A stretch of 64,000 nucleotides of DNA from Dawidia soli (GCF_018598185.1 NZ_JAHESC010000016.1:62001-126000); one strand, 5' to 3'. Shown: positions 1 to 10,138, numbered from the stretch's first letter. The notes: generated by a model from the letters alone, not told the origin. A program made the numbers and translations.

Positions 1-596
1 TTGAAAGGGAAGTCCGTCGCGGTAGGGGCATCGGCTACCACCGCCGTGATCTTATAGGTTTCCTTGTTGAAGACGATCTCTTCGCCAATGACATCTTCAC
101 GCCCGAAATATTTGCGCGCCCAGCCGGCGGTGATGACGGCTTCGTGGGGCTCGTCGAGGCCTTTGACCGGATCACCTTCCCGCACATGCCTGTCAAACGT
201 GCGAAAGAAACCAGGCTCGGTAAACATGATGCCTTTTTCTTCCTGATATTTCTTAGGCTCGCCACTGGCCTGCGGGATGGTGACCATGTCATCCGCGCGA
301 TTGGATATAAATACCACTTCCTGCACGTCGGGAAAATCGGTGCGGAAGGCGTCGGGCAATGCCGGCGGCACGCCCTGGCTATAGTCTTGTCCTTCGTTGC
401 CCTGCGACTGGCTCACCACCCGGTAAATGCGATCGCGACGGGGCTGGTCGGCGTCGAAGCTGCTCATGTAGTTTACCATCAGGAACAGGATGAGGCCGCA
501 GGTGATGCCCAGGGTCAACCCCGACAGGTTGATGACCGAGATGCCTGCCTGACGCAGCAGGTTCCGAAAGGCCGTTTTGAAATAATTTTTCAGCAT
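1..596 (-). CDS. ABC transporter permease, FtsX/MacB type (5' part only)
   Basis: The first ~198 residues of a permease whose 3' part lies outside the left edge. The start ATG is at 594-596. The protein begins MLKNYFKTAFRNLLRQ, the usual opening of Bacteroidota MacB-like permeases, followed by one transmembrane helix (about residues 19-42, ending near FLMVNYMSSFD). After it comes the extracytoplasmic MacB_PCD domain, with the typical 'DRIYRVV' stretch and an 'AVITAGWARKYFG' segment. In this family the protein pairs with an ATPase and works in export or envelope processes, but the substrate cannot be inferred. No ATPase gene is visible in the window. Family assignment is firm; function is not. 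Confidence 0.88.
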   Translation of the reverse strand, partial: MLKNYFKTAFRNLLRQAGISVINLSGLTLGITCGLILFLMVNYMSSFDADQPRRDRIYRVVSQSQGNEGQDYSQGVPPALPDAFRTDFPDVQEVVFISNRADDMVTIPQASGEPKKYQEEKGIMFTEPGFFRTFDRHVREGDPVKGLDEPHEAVITAGWARKYFGREDVIGEEIVFNKETYKITAVVADAPTATDFPF

Positions 597-815
597 GGTA
601 TGCGAAGTTATCCGACGGGGAGATTACCAAGATCGAGCCAGGCCGCGAAATCCGGAAAAAGTGCCTTAACGCGCGCTGGGTAGCCCTGGGCTTGTCCGAA
701 CGTGCATCGGAACGTCCGGGAGCGGACGTGTGACTACCGCTTGCGAATCCGCCCTTCCACGGAACCGGCGGGCCGGCGGGCGTGTTTGAAAGACAGGATT
801 TTGTACCTTTATGTT

Positions 816-995
816 ATGATCCAAACGATTTTGATCCTGATTGTCTTTGCAGGCGCGGTAGCCTATCTGGGCCGCATGGTGTATCGTTCGTTTCGCACCA
901 GGACATCGGGTGCCGGCTGTGCCTCGGGGTGTGGTAAATGCGGCGCGGTGGATTTTAACAAGATCGAACAGCAGCTGCGGCAAAAGGGCATCTGA
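816..995 (+). CDS. FeoB-associated Cys-rich membrane peptide
   Basis: A 59-residue protein starting at ATG 816; the frame is open further upstream but that part reads as non-coding. It has one N-terminal membrane helix (MIQTILILIVFAGAVAYLG), then a basic stretch and a Cys-rich motif GCASGCGKCG, then a short charged tail. This matches the small FeoB-associated Cys-rich family, normally encoded beside the ferrous iron transporter FeoB. No feoA or feoB is in the window, so it is an orphan here. A possible promoter is TTTG at 785-788 with TACCTTTA at 804-811, giving a very short leader. Its stop lies 2 bp from the stop of the convergent radical SAM gene. Confidence 0.7.
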   Translation: MIQTILILIVFAGAVAYLGRMVYRSFRTRTSGAGCASGCGKCGAVDFNKIEQQLRQKGI

Positions 996-997
996 CA

Positions 998-2068
998 CTA
1001 CGCCCAGACCTTCGCTCCCTCCGTACAATTCTTACAGATCTCTATTTCGCTGCGCGACCGCATAAGCGCCGCGCGGAAGTCCTGGTAGGCCGGCCCTTGC
1101 CAGATCTCTTCAAAGCTTTGGTGGTTTAAATCGCCGAGCACGTGGTGCGCATCTTTGTCAAAGCAGCACGGCACGATCTTGCCGTCCCATGTAATGACAC
1201 AACTGTGCCACATCTTCCAGCAATGATTGTCGAGGTTGTTCTTGATGCCATAGGTGCCATCGGTCTTTTGGTAATAGCGCGCGTACTTGTCCTGCGTGGG
1301 TATGAGATCGGAGCCGTTTTCGTAGTCGTATATCTGCGCCGTCTTCAACAACACCTGGTCTACGCCTAATTCTTTGGCCAGCGCATAGACCTCGGGTATC
1401 TGATGTTCGTTGGGCTTTACCACCAGGAACTGAAAGATGACATGCGGTGCTTTTGCTTTCCGTTTTTTCTTCCACGCCAGTATATTACGCGTGCCTTCTA
1501 TCACCTTGTCGAGGTTACCGCCGACGCGATAGGATTGATAGGTGTCCTGCGTGGTGCCATCGATGGAGATGATCAGCCGGTCGAGGCCCGACTCGACGGT
1601 GAGCCTGGCGCGTTCTTCCGTCAGATAATGTGCGTTGGTGGACGTGGCGGTATAGATGCCTTTGCGCGATGCGTACTGCACCATGTCGAGAAAGTCGGGG
1701 TGCAGGTATGGCTCGCCTTGAAAATAAAACGTGAGGTAGCTCAGCGACGGGGCCAGCTGGTCGATGACGTTTTGAAACAAGGCTTTGCCGAGCATGCCGG
1801 TGGGTCGTGTAAAGGACCGAAGACCACTGGGACACTCGGGACAGCGCAGGTTGCACGACGTGGTGGGCTCGAACGAGATGCTGATGGGCAAGCCGGCCAT
1901 GACGGGCGTGCCGGTGCGGCGCGACCGTTGGTAGCTGGTGTATATCCGGGCAGCATTCCAGGCCCGCTTTGCGGTTGTTTTGGAAGCAAAATTCAGCCGG
2001 TCATTCCATCCACCCATCATGGGCGCAAGATAGTCGGTAAAAGGCGCTTTCGGATGGCAGAATGTCAT
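998..2068 (-). CDS. Radical SAM/SPASM domain protein
   Basis: A 356-residue radical SAM enzyme. The 4Fe-4S/SAM motif CxxxCxxC is at residues 72, 76 and 79 (TTSCNLRCPECPSG), followed by a glycine-containing 'FQGEPYLHPDF' strand and 'TSTNAHYL', as in MoaA/PqqE/anSME-like proteins. The C-terminal third is a SPASM-type auxiliary cluster domain, with Cys in 'CWKMWHSC', 'VPCCFD' and 'ICKNC'. SPASM enzymes often modify peptides or maturate enzymes, but no precursor peptide gene is visible nearby, so the substrate is unknown. The start could also be the Met pair near residue 17. It is divergent from the DUF4105 gene, with 40 bp between the two starts. Confidence 0.85.
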   Translation of the reverse strand: MTFCHPKAPFTDYLAPMMGGWNDRLNFASKTTAKRAWNAARIYTSYQRSRRTGTPVMAGLPISISFEPTTSCNLRCPECPSGLRSFTRPTGMLGKALFQNVIDQLAPSLSYLTFYFQGEPYLHPDFLDMVQYASRKGIYTATSTNAHYLTEERARLTVESGLDRLIISIDGTTQDTYQSYRVGGNLDKVIEGTRNILAWKKKRKAKAPHVIFQFLVVKPNEHQIPEVYALAKELGVDQVLLKTAQIYDYENGSDLIPTQDKYARYYQKTDGTYGIKNNLDNHCWKMWHSCVITWDGKIVPCCFDKDAHHVLGDLNHQSFEEIWQGPAYQDFRAALMRSRSEIEICKNCTEGAKVWA

Positions 2069-2108
2069 TATCTTTCCCGGCGCGTGCCGTCTCTACGCGC
2101 CCCTGTTT

Positions 2109-3278
2109 ATGAAGAAAATGTTATTGCTGTTGCTGGGCTGCATGGCCCTGCAAGGTTACGCTCAATCACGCCGGCTGTCCGACCAGGCCACTATTTCGGT
2201 CATCACCTGCGCCCCGTGGCAAGGCGAGCTATACTCGGCGTTTGGCCACAGCGCCTTTCGCGTGCACGACCCCGCGCTCGGTCTCGACGACGCCTATAAC
2301 TACGGCATCTTCGACTTCGACCAACCCAACTTCTATCTCAACTTCGCCCGGGGCTATATGTATTACCAACTGGGCGCGTATCCCTACGAGCGTTTTAAGG
2401 TGCCCTATATTTACCACAACCGGTATATTCACGAACAGGAGCTAAACCTCACGCCCGAGCAAAAACAAAAAGTATTCGACTACCTGGAGTGGAATACGCT
2501 GCCGGAAAATGAACACTACCGCTACGATTACTTCTACGATAACTGCGCCACCAAAATGCCGGGCGTGCTGATCAAGGCCCTGGGCAACAGCATTGCCTTT
2601 GACGATAAACATATCACCACGCATTACTCCATCCGCGAGCTGACCGACCTGTACCTCCACCGGCAGCCCTGGGGCGACCTGGGTATAGACGTCTGCCTTG
2701 GTTCGGAGATAGACCGCGAGGCGCCGCCGTTTGACTATATGTTCCTGCCCGAGTACGTCGAGCAGGGACTCGATCACGCCACGGTCAAGCACGGTGACCA
2801 GTGGGTGCCGCTGGTGCAGAAAAAGAATATCGTCTACGCGCCACGGGAAGAAGACCCGGTGAAAGGCCTGCCGCACCCGCTATATGTATTCAGCGCGCTG
2901 GCGCTGGTAGCCATTATACTCTCCGTGGTGGATCTGCGACGGAAGACACTATCGACGTGGTGGGACGTGCTGCTTTTCGGCGCGGCCGGGCTGATCGGCG
3001 TGCTGTTGTTCCTGCTGTGGTTTGCCACCGATCACAAGTCGTCATATAACTACAACCTGTTGTGGGCGCTGCCTTCTCACGTCGTTGCCGTCTTTGCTTT
3101 TATACGGCAGCCCCGCTGGCTGAAAACGTATTTTCTCCTGACGGCCGTTGTGCTCGTCGTGACCCTGGTGAGCTGGCCCGTGTTGCCGCAAAAGCTCAAT
3201 ACGTCGCTTATACCTGTAGTGATCGCGTTAGCAGTGCGGGCGTTTACACAATATCGCATTCGCCAGGCGAGAGCTTAG
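2109..3278 (+). CDS. DUF4105 (Lnb N-terminal-like) membrane protein
   Basis: A 389-residue protein with a Sec signal peptide (MKKMLLLLLGCMALQGYAQ). Residues ~25-240 form a periplasmic domain of the DUF4105 / Lnb N-terminal type, recognisable by 'SAFGHSAFRVHD', 'YNYGIFDF', the Tyr-rich 'GYMYYQLGAYPYERF' and 'YDYFYDNCATK'. The conserved His and Cys of these motifs resemble a cysteine-peptidase-like or acyltransferase-like centre. The C-terminal ~130 residues contain about four membrane helices, in the arrangement common in Bacteroidota members. The role is not established; an envelope lipid or lipoprotein role is only inferred from the Lnb relationship. Confidence 0.75.
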   Translation: MKKMLLLLLGCMALQGYAQSRRLSDQATISVITCAPWQGELYSAFGHSAFRVHDPALGLDDAYNYGIFDFDQPNFYLNFARGYMYYQLGAYPYERFKVPYIYHNRYIHEQELNLTPEQKQKVFDYLEWNTLPENEHYRYDYFYDNCATKMPGVLIKALGNSIAFDDKHITTHYSIRELTDLYLHRQPWGDLGIDVCLGSEIDREAPPFDYMFLPEYVEQGLDHATVKHGDQWVPLVQKKNIVYAPREEDPVKGLPHPLYVFSALALVAIILSVVDLRRKTLSTWWDVLLFGAAGLIGVLLFLLWFATDHKSSYNYNLLWALPSHVVAVFAFIRQPRWLKTYFLLTAVVLVVTLVSWPVLPQKLNTSLIPVVIALAVRAFTQYRIRQARA

Positions 3279-3294
3279 CAACAACCGAAAATAA

Positions 3295-3326
3295 AAAAGC
3301 CTCCCGAAGATCTTCAGGAGGCTTTT
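3295..3326. terminator. Bidirectional intrinsic terminator
   Basis: A 10-bp stem, AAAAGCCTCC at 3295-3304 with GGAGGCTTTT at 3317-3326, with T-rich sequence on the exit side of both strands. It sits between the convergent DUF4105 gene and lpd and can serve both. Confidence 0.85.
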
Positions 3327-3355
3327 CCTTTTTATACCCTTGCGGGGATATTTCA

Positions 3356-4756
3356 TTACATGTGAATGGCGCGATTTTCGGTCGCGGCGAGGCAAGCCTC
3401 TTTCACCGCTTCCATATAGGTAGGGTGCGCGTGCGACATGCGCGCTACATCCTCCGCAGAAGCGCGGAACTCCATGGCGGTAACGCCGGCGGCGATCATA
3501 TCGGCCGCACGCGCGCCGATGATGTGTACGCCGAGGATCTCGTCCGTGGCTTTGTCGGCCAGGATCTTTACCAGACCGTCGGTGTCCATACTTGCCCGCG
3601 CCCGGCCGAGGGCCTTGTACGGGAAGCTACCCACTTTGTAGGCGCGGCCTTGTTGTTTGAGCTGGTCTTCGGTCTGCCCCACGCTGGCTACTTCCGGCCA
3701 GGTGTATACTACACCGGGAATGAGGTTGTAGTTTACGTGCGGTTTCTGACCGGCCAGTTGCTCCGCTACAAATACACCTTCTTCCTCCGCTTTGTGTGCC
3801 AGCATGGCGCCACGTACGACATCGCCAATAGCATAGATGTTGTCTACGCTGGTGCGCAGGTGGTTGTCTACCGGGATCTGACCCTTCTCAGTCTGGATGC
3901 CTACTTTATCGAGGCCGAGGCCATCGGTATACGGACGACGGCCAATGCTTACCAGGCAGTAGTCGCCTTTCAGCTCGATGGCGTTGCCGCCGTTCTTCGG
4001 CTCGGCCTTGACCAGCACTTCCTCACCTTTGCTTTCCACGGCCGTTACTTTGTGGCCCAGATACGTTTCGATGCCCATCTTCTTGGCTACACGCGCCAGT
4101 TCTTTGCCCATCGTACTGTCCATGGTCGGGATGAGGCTGTCGAGGAATTCCACGACGGTAACTTTCGAACCGATGCGTGCATAGACCGAACCGAGTTCCA
4201 TACCGATCACTCCGCCACCGATCACGATGAGGTGCTTGGGTATTTCCTTCAGTTCGAGGGCCTCGGTGCTGGAGATGATGCGTTTCTTGTCGAAGGGAGC
4301 AAACGGCAGCGGCGTAGGCTTCGAGCCGGTCGCGATGATCACTTTCTCGGTGGTGATGGTGCTTTCTTTACCATCGGCCGTGGTGATCTTGATGGTGTTC
4401 TTGTCAACGAACGAGCCGGTGCCGGTGTGCACATCGATCTTGTTCTTTTTCATCAGGTAGGCGATACCGTCTACGTTGGCCTTTACCACGTCGCCTTTGC
4501 GTTTGATCATCTGCCCGAAGTTCACTTTCGGCGCGGGGATGTCGATGCCGTGCTCGGCAAAGTGGTCTTTGGCGTTGGCAAAGTGCTCGGATGAATCGAG
4601 CAGGGCCTTGGACGGTATACAGCCTACGTTGAGGCAGGTTCCGCCCAGGGTATTGTATTTTTCAATAATGGCTGTCTTGAAGCCCAGTTGCGCAGCGCGG
4701 ATAGCCGCTACGTATCCTCCCGGGCCCGAGCCAATGACGGTGACATTGTATTGCAT
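3356..4756 (-). CDS. lpdA: Dihydrolipoyl dehydrogenase (E3)
   Basis: A 466-residue FAD-dependent disulfide oxidoreductase, full length for the family. It reoxidises the dihydrolipoyl groups of 2-oxoacid dehydrogenase E2 and passes electrons to NAD+. The N-terminal FAD motif GSGPGGYVAAIRAAQ, the redox-active pair in GGTCLNVGCIPSK, the NAD-binding GGGVIGMELGSVYARIG, the second FAD motif 'YAIGDVVRGAMLAHKAEEEG' and the C-terminal catalytic His-Glu region 'SHAHPTYMEAVKEA' are all present. It lies 41 bp downstream of sucB in the same direction, so it is most likely the third gene of a sucA-sucB-lpd operon and serves 2-oxoglutarate dehydrogenase. Confidence 0.97.
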   Translation of the reverse strand: MQYNVTVIGSGPGGYVAAIRAAQLGFKTAIIEKYNTLGGTCLNVGCIPSKALLDSSEHFANAKDHFAEHGIDIPAPKVNFGQMIKRKGDVVKANVDGIAYLMKKNKIDVHTGTGSFVDKNTIKITTADGKESTITTEKVIIATGSKPTPLPFAPFDKKRIISSTEALELKEIPKHLIVIGGGVIGMELGSVYARIGSKVTVVEFLDSLIPTMDSTMGKELARVAKKMGIETYLGHKVTAVESKGEEVLVKAEPKNGGNAIELKGDYCLVSIGRRPYTDGLGLDKVGIQTEKGQIPVDNHLRTSVDNIYAIGDVVRGAMLAHKAEEEGVFVAEQLAGQKPHVNYNLIPGVVYTWPEVASVGQTEDQLKQQGRAYKVGSFPYKALGRARASMDTDGLVKILADKATDEILGVHIIGARAADMIAAGVTAMEFRASAEDVARMSHAHPTYMEAVKEACLAATENRAIHM

Positions 4757-4797
4757 AAGGTCTGAATGTCTTTTTAGTGATTAATGACGATGTCGGC

Positions 4798-6339
4798 TTA
4801 TACGCCCAGGATCAACCGTCCCGGATCTTCCAGCAGTTCTTTCACGCGCACCAGGAAGCTCACGGACTCGCGGCCGTCAACGATACGGTGATCGTAGGAA
4901 AGTGCCAGGTACATGATCGGACGTACAACGATCTCGCCATTCTTCACTACCGGACGTTCTACAATGTTGTGCATACCCAGGATCGCCGACTGCGGCGGGT
5001 TGAGGATCGGCGTCGAGAGCATGGAACCAAATACGCCCCCGTTTGTGATGGAGAAGGTACCCCCCGTCATCTCTTCGATGGAAAGCTTACCGTCGCGGCC
5101 ACGGGTGGCCAGGCGGATCACTTCACTTTCGATCTGGTTAAAGCTCAGCGCTTCGGCATTGCGGATCACCGGCACGACCAGGCCGCGCGGTGTAGACACG
5201 GCAATCGAAACGTCGCAGTAGTCGTGGAAGATAACTTCGTCCTTGTCGATCGACGCATTTACCGCCGGGAAGTCCTTCAGGGCCACGCACACAGCCTTCG
5301 TAAAGAAGGACATAAAGCCGAGGCCAACGCCATACTTTTCTTTGAACTGATCTTTATATTTCGAACGCAGATCCATGATAGGTTTCATGTCCACCTCGTT
5401 GAACGTAGTGAGCATAGCCGTCTCGTTCTTTACCGACACGAGGCGTTTGGCGATGGTCTTGCGCAGCGACGTCATTTTCTCGCGACGCTCGTTGCGGGCG
5501 CCCGCTACTGCCGGAACGGCAGGGGCTGCCGCCGGCTTGCTTTCGGCAGGCTTCGCGGCCGGTGCTTGCGCTTTCTGCGCATCTTCTTTGGTCACACGAC
5601 CGGCGACACCCGTACCGGCTACCTGGCCGGCAGCGATACCCTTTTCGTCGAGGATCTTGGCAGCGGCCGGTGAAGGATGGCCGGCAGCATAGGTCTTATC
5701 ACCCGAGGGTTGTGCCGGCGCCGCGGCAGCGCTCTCTTGCTTGGCAGAAACAGCTGCGCCGTCGGTAATTTCAATACGGCAGATCAGACCGCCGATCGGC
5801 AGGGTCGTGCCCGCCTTGGCTTCAATGCGCAGGATGCCCGTCGCTTCGGCCGGCAGCTCGAACGTTGCTTTGTCCGATTCTACTTCGGCGATGATGTCAT
5901 CGATTTGCACCGTATCACCATCTTTCTTCAGCCACGTAGAGATGGTCACTTCCGTAATGGACTCGCCCACCGCGGGTACTTTCATTTCTTTCACACCACC
6001 GGTAGCTTTGGGTGCCGATGCTGCAGGTGCCGGCGTGGCGGCCGGTTTCGCGGCGGCCGCGGCAGCTTCTTCTTTCTTGGGCGCCGGGGCTGCACTCGCC
6101 TGACCGTTGGCGTCGATCTCGCAGATGACCTCGCCGATCGGTACGGTCTCGCCCTGTTGTTTGACGATCTTCAGCACACCGGCGCTTTCGGCGCGCAGCT
6201 CAAAGGTTGCCTTGTCGGACTCCAGTTCGGCGATGATCTCATCGGCCTGTACGGCTTCGCCATCTTTTTTCAGCCAGTTGGCGATCGTTACTTCGGTGAT
6301 CGATTCGCCTACGGCCGGTACTTTTATCTGTAATGCCAT
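4798..6339 (-). CDS. sucB: 2-oxoglutarate dehydrogenase E2, dihydrolipoyl succinyltransferase
   Basis: The 513-residue E2 core enzyme, which transfers succinyl groups from lipoate to CoA. It has two N-terminal lipoyl domains (residues ~1-76 and ~117-190), each with the modified lysine in an ESDKATFEL motif (Lys43 and Lys157). Ala/Pro-rich linkers join these to a peripheral subunit-binding domain (~220-260, [14 protein letters not shown]) and the catalytic domain, with active-site His484 and Asp488 in DHRIVDG. Textbook E2o enzymes have one lipoyl domain; two explains the length over 500 residues. The stop of sucA is 26 bp upstream. An E2 of another 2-oxoacid complex is unlikely given the neighbouring E1o gene. 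Confidence 0.95.
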   Translation of the reverse strand: MALQIKVPAVGESITEVTIANWLKKDGEAVQADEIIAELESDKATFELRAESAGVLKIVKQQGETVPIGEVICEIDANGQASAAPAPKKEEAAAAAAKPAATPAPAASAPKATGGVKEMKVPAVGESITEVTISTWLKKDGDTVQIDDIIAEVESDKATFELPAEATGILRIEAKAGTTLPIGGLICRIEITDGAAVSAKQESAAAAPAQPSGDKTYAAGHPSPAAAKILDEKGIAAGQVAGTGVAGRVTKEDAQKAQAPAAKPAESKPAAAPAVPAVAGARNERREKMTSLRKTIAKRLVSVKNETAMLTTFNEVDMKPIMDLRSKYKDQFKEKYGVGLGFMSFFTKAVCVALKDFPAVNASIDKDEVIFHDYCDVSIAVSTPRGLVVPVIRNAEALSFNQIESEVIRLATRGRDGKLSIEEMTGGTFSITNGGVFGSMLSTPILNPPQSAILGMHNIVERPVVKNGEIVVRPIMYLALSYDHRIVDGRESVSFLVRVKELLEDPGRLILGV

Positions 6340-6365
6340 TCCGTTATGTTTTGATGATACGTTTA

Positions 6366-9122
6366 TCAGATTTCAAATGCCTTATTCACGAGCTTGTCCT
6401 GCTCAACCTTGTGTACTTTCACATAACCCGTTGCCGGCGACGCGCTGGCCTTGCGGGATACGAACTCGAGGTTGTATTTCGGCATCATGCGTACAATATA
6501 AGAAAGCGCGCCCATGTTTGCAGGTTCTTCCTGCGCCCATACCAGCTTGGCATCTTTATACTTCTTCAGAACAGCCTTCAGTTGTTTTTCCGGGAAGGGG
6601 TGCAGCTGCTCGAGGCGGACAACGGCAGTATCTTTGGTTTTCTTCTTCTGTTGTACTTCTACCAGGTCATAGTAGATTTTACCGCTGCAAAGGATCACGC
6701 GGTTCACTTCTTTGGCGGACGAGAGGGTTGGATCATCCAACACTTCGGCAAACGAGCCTTCTGTAAACTCTTTCATCGGCGAGATCACGGCCGGGTGACG
6801 CAACAGTGACTTGGGCGAGAACACTACCGCAGGCTTACGGAACGGCCACGCTACCTGACGGCGCAGCAAGTGGAAGAAGTTGGCCGGCGTGGTCGGGTTG
6901 GCAATGACCATGTTGTACTCGGCGGCCAGTTGCAGGAAACGCTCGGGACGGCAGCTGGAGTGCTCGGGGCCCTGGCCTTCGTAACCATGGGGCAGCAGCA
7001 TCACCATACCGTTCATGCGTTGCCACTTCGACTCGGCGCTTGACAGGAACTGGTCGATCATGACCTGCGCACCGTTTACGAAGTCACCAAACTGGGCTTC
7101 CCACAGTACGAGGGCGGTAGGCGACGACATGGCGTAACCATATTCAAAGCCCAGTACACCGAACTCCGACAACAGCGAGTTGTAGATGTGGAACTTGGCC
7201 TGGTTCTTATCGAGATTGTTCAAGCCGCAGTACGGCTCGTTGGTATTGGCATCGAAGAAGTACGCGTGACGGTGCGAGAATGTACCCCGCTTCACGTCCT
7301 GACCCGACATGCGCACGGGCGTCTTGTCGAGCAGCAGCGAGCCATAGGCCAGCAGTTCGGCTTCCGCCCAGCCCAGCACCTTTTCTTCGAAGAATGCCGT
7401 GTTGCGGTCTTTCAACAACTTCTCGATCTGCTTCAGCGGTTTGAAGCCTTCGGGAATTTGTGTCAGCGCCTTCCCGACTTTCTCGATCATGCTTTCTTTT
7501 ATACCGGTCTCGGGCGACTTGTCAAAGTCTTCTGCCTTTGCCCAGCGCATCTGCTCCCACTCCTCTTCGATCTTCTGAGGTTTGTAGGGCAGCGGCTTCT
7601 GTTTTACTTCGTTGAGACGGTCTTGCAGCTGGTTGCGGAAGTTCTTGTCGAGCTCATCTGCCAGCGCTGCGTCTATGTCGTTGCGCTCGACGAGTCTCTT
7701 CACATATATTTCGCGCGGGTTAGGATGCTTGGCAATGATGTTATACAGCTTGGGCTGGGTGAACTTCGGCTCGTCGCTTTCGTTGTGACCGTGACGACGG
7801 TAGCACAGCAGGTCGATAAAGATATCTTTCCCAAACTTGTTACGATACTCAACAGCCAATGTCGCCGCAAAGTTTACCGCTTCGGCGTCGTCGCCGTTTA
7901 CGTGCAGTACCGGGGCGTCTACGATCTTCGCGATGTCTGTACAGTAAATAGAGGTACGGGCATCATCGTAGTCGGTGGTGAAACCTACCTGGTTGTTGAT
8001 GACGAAGTGAATGGTACCGCCCGTAGTATAGCCCGGCAGACCGGACATCTGTACTACTTCGTATACGATACCCTGGCCGGCCACCGCGGCGTCGCCGTGG
8101 ATGAGGATCGCCAGACCTTTGGAGAGCTCTCCTTTATATTCGTCGTCGATCTGACCGCGGGTATAGCCCAGCACCAGCGGGTCTACCGCCTCGAGGTGGG
8201 AAGGGTTCGGCGTCAGCTTGACATAGATCTTTTTACCCGACGGCGTATTGATGTGGCTGGAGTAGCCCAGGTGATATTTTACATCGCCGTCGCCCATGGT
8301 CAGGTTCTCGGGCGTTACGTTGCCTTCAAACTCCGTAAAGATCTGCTCGTAGGTTTTACCCAGGATGTTACACAGTACGTTGAGGCGACCCCGGTGGGCC
8401 ATGCCGATCACGACTTCTTTTACCTCTTGTTCGGCAGCTTTGTTGATGATGGTGTTCAGCGCGGGAATGGTGTTTTCGCCACCTTCCAGTGAGAAACGCT
8501 TCTGACCGAGGAATTTTGTATGGAGGAAGTTTTCGAATACAACCGCTTCGTTGAGCTTGCCGAGGATGCGCTTCTTTTCGTCCTGGCTGGGGTTGTAGGA
8601 ATAATACTCCTTTTCAATCTTCTGGTACAACCACGCGCGGATGTCGTCGTTGCGGATGAAGTTATGTTCGAAGCCGATGGGACCGAGGTACACAGCCTGG
8701 AGCTTTTCGATGATCTTGCGCAGGGTGGTGCGCGGCATACCGATCTCTGACGCGACGTCAAATTCAGCGTCGAGGTCTGCGTCGGTCAGGCCAACGCTTT
8801 TGTGATCGAGGTATACTGTGTGGTTCCGTCGTTCGCGCACCGGGTTGGTGTTGGACTTGAGGTGACCGAAAGAACGGTATTGAAAGATGAGGTTGCGGAC
8901 CTGAGTTTCCTTAATGGACGTGGAGTCGGAAACCGTAGCGCCCGAGCCAACGGTCGGTACATTCGACCCATTGCCAGCACCGCCGTGCTGCTGCGAGAAG
9001 TCGAAACCTTCAAAAAATTTCTGCCAGGTGGGATCTACAGAGGCAGGGTCGTTTTTGTAGTTTTGGTAGAGCTGGTCAACATAACCAACGTCTGCATTGG
9101 AGATATATGAATATTTATCCAT
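6366..9122 (-). CDS. sucA: 2-oxoglutarate dehydrogenase E1 component
   Basis: The 918-residue thiamine-diphosphate-dependent E1o of the TCA cycle, which decarboxylates 2-oxoglutarate and succinylates E2. It has the N-terminal E2-binding segment ([19 protein letters not shown]), the '[12 protein letters not shown]' motif, '[10 protein letters not shown]', the ThDP-binding '[13 protein letters not shown]' to 'NNQVGFTT' region, '[10 protein letters not shown]' and '[11 protein letters not shown]'. The transketolase-like pyrimidine-binding and C-terminal domains follow. It is first in a minus-strand run sucA-sucB-lpd, with a -7 element about 35 bp upstream of the ATG. The length is normal for the family. 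Confidence 0.97.
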   Translation of the reverse strand: MDKYSYISNADVGYVDQLYQNYKNDPASVDPTWQKFFEGFDFSQQHGGAGNGSNVPTVGSGATVSDSTSIKETQVRNLIFQYRSFGHLKSNTNPVRERRNHTVYLDHKSVGLTDADLDAEFDVASEIGMPRTTLRKIIEKLQAVYLGPIGFEHNFIRNDDIRAWLYQKIEKEYYSYNPSQDEKKRILGKLNEAVVFENFLHTKFLGQKRFSLEGGENTIPALNTIINKAAEQEVKEVVIGMAHRGRLNVLCNILGKTYEQIFTEFEGNVTPENLTMGDGDVKYHLGYSSHINTPSGKKIYVKLTPNPSHLEAVDPLVLGYTRGQIDDEYKGELSKGLAILIHGDAAVAGQGIVYEVVQMSGLPGYTTGGTIHFVINNQVGFTTDYDDARTSIYCTDIAKIVDAPVLHVNGDDAEAVNFAATLAVEYRNKFGKDIFIDLLCYRRHGHNESDEPKFTQPKLYNIIAKHPNPREIYVKRLVERNDIDAALADELDKNFRNQLQDRLNEVKQKPLPYKPQKIEEEWEQMRWAKAEDFDKSPETGIKESMIEKVGKALTQIPEGFKPLKQIEKLLKDRNTAFFEEKVLGWAEAELLAYGSLLLDKTPVRMSGQDVKRGTFSHRHAYFFDANTNEPYCGLNNLDKNQAKFHIYNSLLSEFGVLGFEYGYAMSSPTALVLWEAQFGDFVNGAQVMIDQFLSSAESKWQRMNGMVMLLPHGYEGQGPEHSSCRPERFLQLAAEYNMVIANPTTPANFFHLLRRQVAWPFRKPAVVFSPKSLLRHPAVISPMKEFTEGSFAEVLDDPTLSSAKEVNRVILCSGKIYYDLVEVQQKKKTKDTAVVRLEQLHPFPEKQLKAVLKKYKDAKLVWAQEEPANMGALSYIVRMMPKYNLEFVSRKASASPATGYVKVHKVEQDKLVNKAFEI

Positions 9123-9156
9123 GGTATTTGTAGAAAGCCTTTTATTTAAGAGCGAA

Positions 9157-9164
9157 CAAATGTA
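9157..9164 (-). promoter_or_regulatory. Candidate sucA -7 element
   Basis: Read on the minus strand this is TACATTTG, a perfect fit to Bacteroidota TAnnTTTG. It lies 34 bp before the sucA ATG, implying a leader of roughly 28 nt. I see no clear -33 TTG element at the right distance. Confidence 0.6.
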
Positions 9165-9518
9165 GAGAACGTGTTTGAGTTTAAAAAACTGAATACTCGT
9201 GTACCCAAATACTTCCCTGACGTTCTGTTAAAACGGTTACAATGCATCGAAGGCTGCTTTTCCTGACACCTGACCTCCCCTGTTTTTGAGAGCTTGAAAA
9301 ACGGGCTGTAGAACGGGAATCTGCACGAAAACGCTGTTTCCAGCATCAGAACGATGCCTGCACTCCTAAAACCGCATTTTTCAGCCAACCAACTGCATTT
9401 CTCCTGAATTTTCGCTCATGCTGTCACAACTCCGGTAAGGGGTACTGCTCATTGCAGCGTATTGATGATGAGCAATATAGAAAATCCGCGCACGATATGA
9501 ATTTCCGGTAAAAAGGAA

Positions 9519-9526
9519 TATCTTTG
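9519..9526 (+). promoter_or_regulatory. Candidate rpsP -7 element
   Basis: TATCTTTG followed by CACCC matches the Bacteroidota sigma-A -7 consensus and lies 47 bp before the rpsP ATG. The leader is AT-rich with no Shine-Dalgarno, as is normal in the phylum. Confidence 0.65.
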
Positions 9527-9573
9527 CACCCTTTAAAAATTAGGACGAGTTCCATATTTTAAACTAAACAGTA

Positions 9574-10116
9574 ATGGTTAAAATCAGATTGGCCCGCAGA
9601 GGCCGCAAGAAACTGGCGATGTACGATGTAGTCGTAGCCGACGCCAGAGCTCCACGTGATGGACGGTTTATTGAGAAGATCGGGACCTACAACCCCCTGA
9701 CGAACCCTGCTACGATCGACATCAACGACGATCGCGCATTTCATTGGGTGATGAACGGTGCCCAACCGAGCGACACAGTAAAAGCTATGCTGTCGTACCG
9801 CGGCATCCTCCTGAAAAAACACCTGCAGATCGGTGTGCTTAAAGGTGCGCTGACACAAGAGCAGGCTGACGCTAAACTGGAAGCTTGGGTAAGTGGCAAA
9901 GACGCTAAGATCCAGGCTAAACGCGAGACATTGGCACAAGCTAAACAAGCTAATGCTAAAGCTCGTAAGGAAGCTGAGACAAAGGTGAAAGACGCCCGCG
10001 CAGAAGCAATCCGTCAGAAAGCAAAAGTAGCCGAAGAAGCTGCCGCTGCTGCTGCCGCACCGGCTCCCGCCGAAGGCGAAGCCGCTCCCGCAGAATCTGC
10101 AGAGCCGCAAGCTTAA
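9574..10116 (+). CDS. rpsP: 30S ribosomal protein S16 with long C-terminal tail
   Basis: A 180-residue S16. The first ~85 residues are the conserved core ([13 protein letters not shown], '[22 protein letters not shown]', '[17 protein letters not shown]'), which binds 16S rRNA and helps assemble the 30S subunit. The remaining ~95 residues are a Lys/Ala/Glu-rich, probably helical extension that ends in an Ala/Pro/Glu tract. E. coli S16 is only about 82 residues; such tails are, to my knowledge, common in Bacteroidota. A terminator hairpin directly follows, so rpsP is probably transcribed largely apart from rimM. Confidence 0.97.
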   Translation: MVKIRLARRGRKKLAMYDVVVADARAPRDGRFIEKIGTYNPLTNPATIDINDDRAFHWVMNGAQPSDTVKAMLSYRGILLKKHLQIGVLKGALTQEQADAKLEAWVSGKDAKIQAKRETLAQAKQANAKARKEAETKVKDARAEAIRQKAKVAEEAAAAAAAPAPAEGEAAPAESAEPQA

Positions 10117-10138
10117 TCGCACAACACCAAATACAGGA

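Larger units (their letters stand above)
9123..9573. other. 451-bp intergenic region between divergent sucA and rpsP
   Basis: No convincing gene. It holds the two divergent promoters and some weak symmetry: GTTTTT at 9282-9287 with AAAAAC at 9297-9302, and TGCTCAT at 9446-9452 with ATGAGCA at 9468-9474. The latter lies about 45 bp upstream of the rpsP -7 element. I see no tRNA or recognisable riboswitch. The single open frame on the minus strand here (80 codons) looks like chance. Confidence 0.6.

Noticed and set aside
3062-4594. 510-codon open frame on the plus strand
   Set aside because: It is antisense to lpd, whose translation shows all catalytic motifs; the plus-strand product resembles nothing.
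5470-6110. Ala/Pro-rich low-complexity stretches in sucB
   Set aside because: They are the normal flexible linkers between lipoyl, binding and catalytic domains, not repeats of interest.
7188-8492. 434-codon open frame antisense to sucA
   Set aside because: GC-rich codon patterns of the real gene keep stops rare on the other strand; no motifs seen.
9146-9388. 80-codon minus-strand frame between sucA and rpsP
   Set aside because: It covers the sucA promoter region and has unusual composition.
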